The position numbers and the translations under genes were made by a program. Positions 5,084-5,760 of a stretch of DNA of 5,760 bases are shown here, piece after piece (the stretch's first letter is position 1; each line of letters begins with the position of its first letter). The DNA is from Lentisphaerota bacterium. GTDB lineage: Bacteria; Verrucomicrobiota; Kiritimatiellia; UBA8416; JAFGIZ01. The notes under the pieces are model-generated. The model had not been told where the DNA came from and searched no databases. It saw nothing but the letters and a program-made list of their open reading frames with translations. The stretch is taken from contig JAFGIZ010000065.1 of assembly GCA_016929365.1 (NCBI GenBank), forward strand, positions 1-5,760. Direction: 5' to 3'.

Positions 5084-5760
5084 ATGAGGCATACGGCACA
5101 TATCGTAGCAGCTCTTTCAGCGACGGTCGTCACGACCATGTTTGTCCAGGCGGCGGCGCCGACGCTGCGGGATCACTGGGCTTTTGATGAAACCATCGGC
5201 ATGTGGGCGATCAACAGCGCCGGCGGGACCGCCGGGGCGATCAGCAACGGCGTGACCGTCGGCCAGACCGGCAAGATCGGCGGTGCGTACGATTTCGACG
5301 GCAACGGCGACAGCCTGGTGCTGATGACCGGGGACACGGGCATTCTCGGCGGCGCGGCGCGCACGGTGTCCGCCTGGATCAATACGGCCGATGCCAACAG
5401 TGACAACAGTGTCATCTCATGGGGAAAGAACGCCACGGGCAGCGGTTGGGATTGTGTCATCTACAGCGGACGGGCGCGCGTGCAGCTCAATGGCGGGTAC
5501 CGCTACACCGCCACGACCGGTCTCAACAACGATACCTGGCGGCATGTCGTCTGGGTGCTGCCCGGCGGCGCCGCAGACAACGTGACCGACACGATCATGT
5601 ATATCGACGGCGAGGCGGAAACCGTGTACACGGAAGTGGCCCGCACGGTGGACACGGTCGGCGAATTGCCTGTCGCCCTGGGCACGGGCTACGCGCGCAA
5701 CACCGATGAAGTAGGTCATTACAACGGTTTGCTGGACGACGTGGCGGTGTGGTCCGACGC
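5084..5760 (+). CDS. Secreted LamG/concanavalin A-like domain protein, N-terminal 225 residues (3' end beyond window)
   Basis: The frame is open from the ATG at 5084 to the right edge without a stop. Residues 1-25 are a signal peptide (MRH, hydrophobic core to about residue 21, VQAAA cleavage region). Residues about 28-225 form a LamG-type jelly-roll domain. Typical landmarks are HWAFDE (31-36), GKIGGAYDFDGNGDSL (63-78), RTVSAWINT (93-101), TWRHVVWV (151-158), MYIDGE (172-177) and the closing strand GLLDDVAVW (215-223). LamG domains of this type usually bind carbohydrates or mediate surface adhesion; in PVC bacteria they occur in large exported proteins, often with C-terminal sorting signals, which cannot be checked here. 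The gene follows the lipoprotein gene by 108 nt and has its own promoter, so it may be expressed separately from the operon. The domain call is firm; binding specificity is unknown. Confidence 0.88.
   Translation, partial: MRHTAHIVAALSATVVTTMFVQAAAPTLRDHWAFDETIGMWAINSAGGTAGAISNGVTVGQTGKIGGAYDFDGNGDSLVLMTGDTGILGGAARTVSAWINTADANSDNSVISWGKNATGSGWDCVIYSGRARVQLNGGYRYTATTGLNNDTWRHVVWVLPGGAADNVTDTIMYIDGEAETVYTEVARTVDTVGELPVALGTGYARNTDEVGHYNGLLDDVAVWSD

Noticed and set aside
3737..5101. Long open frame (454 codons) on the minus strand opposite the lipoprotein gene
   Set aside because: Low-complexity Ala/Gly/Arg/Val composition, covers the LamG promoter and start, and has no family resemblance. An antisense shadow.
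1..5760. tRNA, rRNA, CRISPR arrays, insertion sequences and long repeats
   Set aside because: I saw no cloverleaf-like segment, no spaced direct repeats and no transposase-like sequence; the window is almost fully occupied by the five protein genes.

Overview
The window is GC-rich bacterial DNA with AT-rich islands confined to the intergenic promoter regions. It holds five protein genes, two of them cut by the window edges, and no RNA gene, CRISPR array or mobile element that I can see. The gene types are a secreted carbohydrate-binding/beta-propeller protein, an SSS sodium symporter, an Asp-box (BNR) lipoprotein, a LamG-domain secreted protein and a GH13 glucosidase. Together they are typical of glycan-degrading members of the PVC superphylum (Kiritimatiellota, Verrucomicrobiota, Lentisphaerota or Planctomycetota). 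That placement is inferred from gene content and composition; there is no marker gene.

Layout. The minus strand carries a two-gene unit read leftward. A 659-residue exported protein (2194 to 215) is followed after 58 nt by the start of a cytoplasmic GH13 alpha-glucosidase-type enzyme (156 to the left edge). A 143-bp AT-rich divergent intergenic region (2195-2337) holds promoter-like elements for both directions. On the plus strand lie an SSS-family symporter (2338-3822) and an Asp-box lipoprotein (3803-4975). Their 20-nt overlap suggests translational coupling. A well-formed sigma70-type promoter (5001-5029) then precedes a LamG-domain secreted protein (5084 to the right edge).

How the genes may work together (inference): exported proteins bind and trim a glycan outside the cytoplasm, the symporter imports a released small sugar, and the cytoplasmic GH13 enzyme cleaves an alpha-glucosidic product. 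The divergent arrangement would let both arms share one control region. No regulator gene and no SusC/SusD pair is visible here. The substrate cannot be read from the sequence. The two proteins most worth characterising are the CBM-like plus propeller protein and the Asp-box lipoprotein, which lacks recognisable sialidase signatures despite its repeats.
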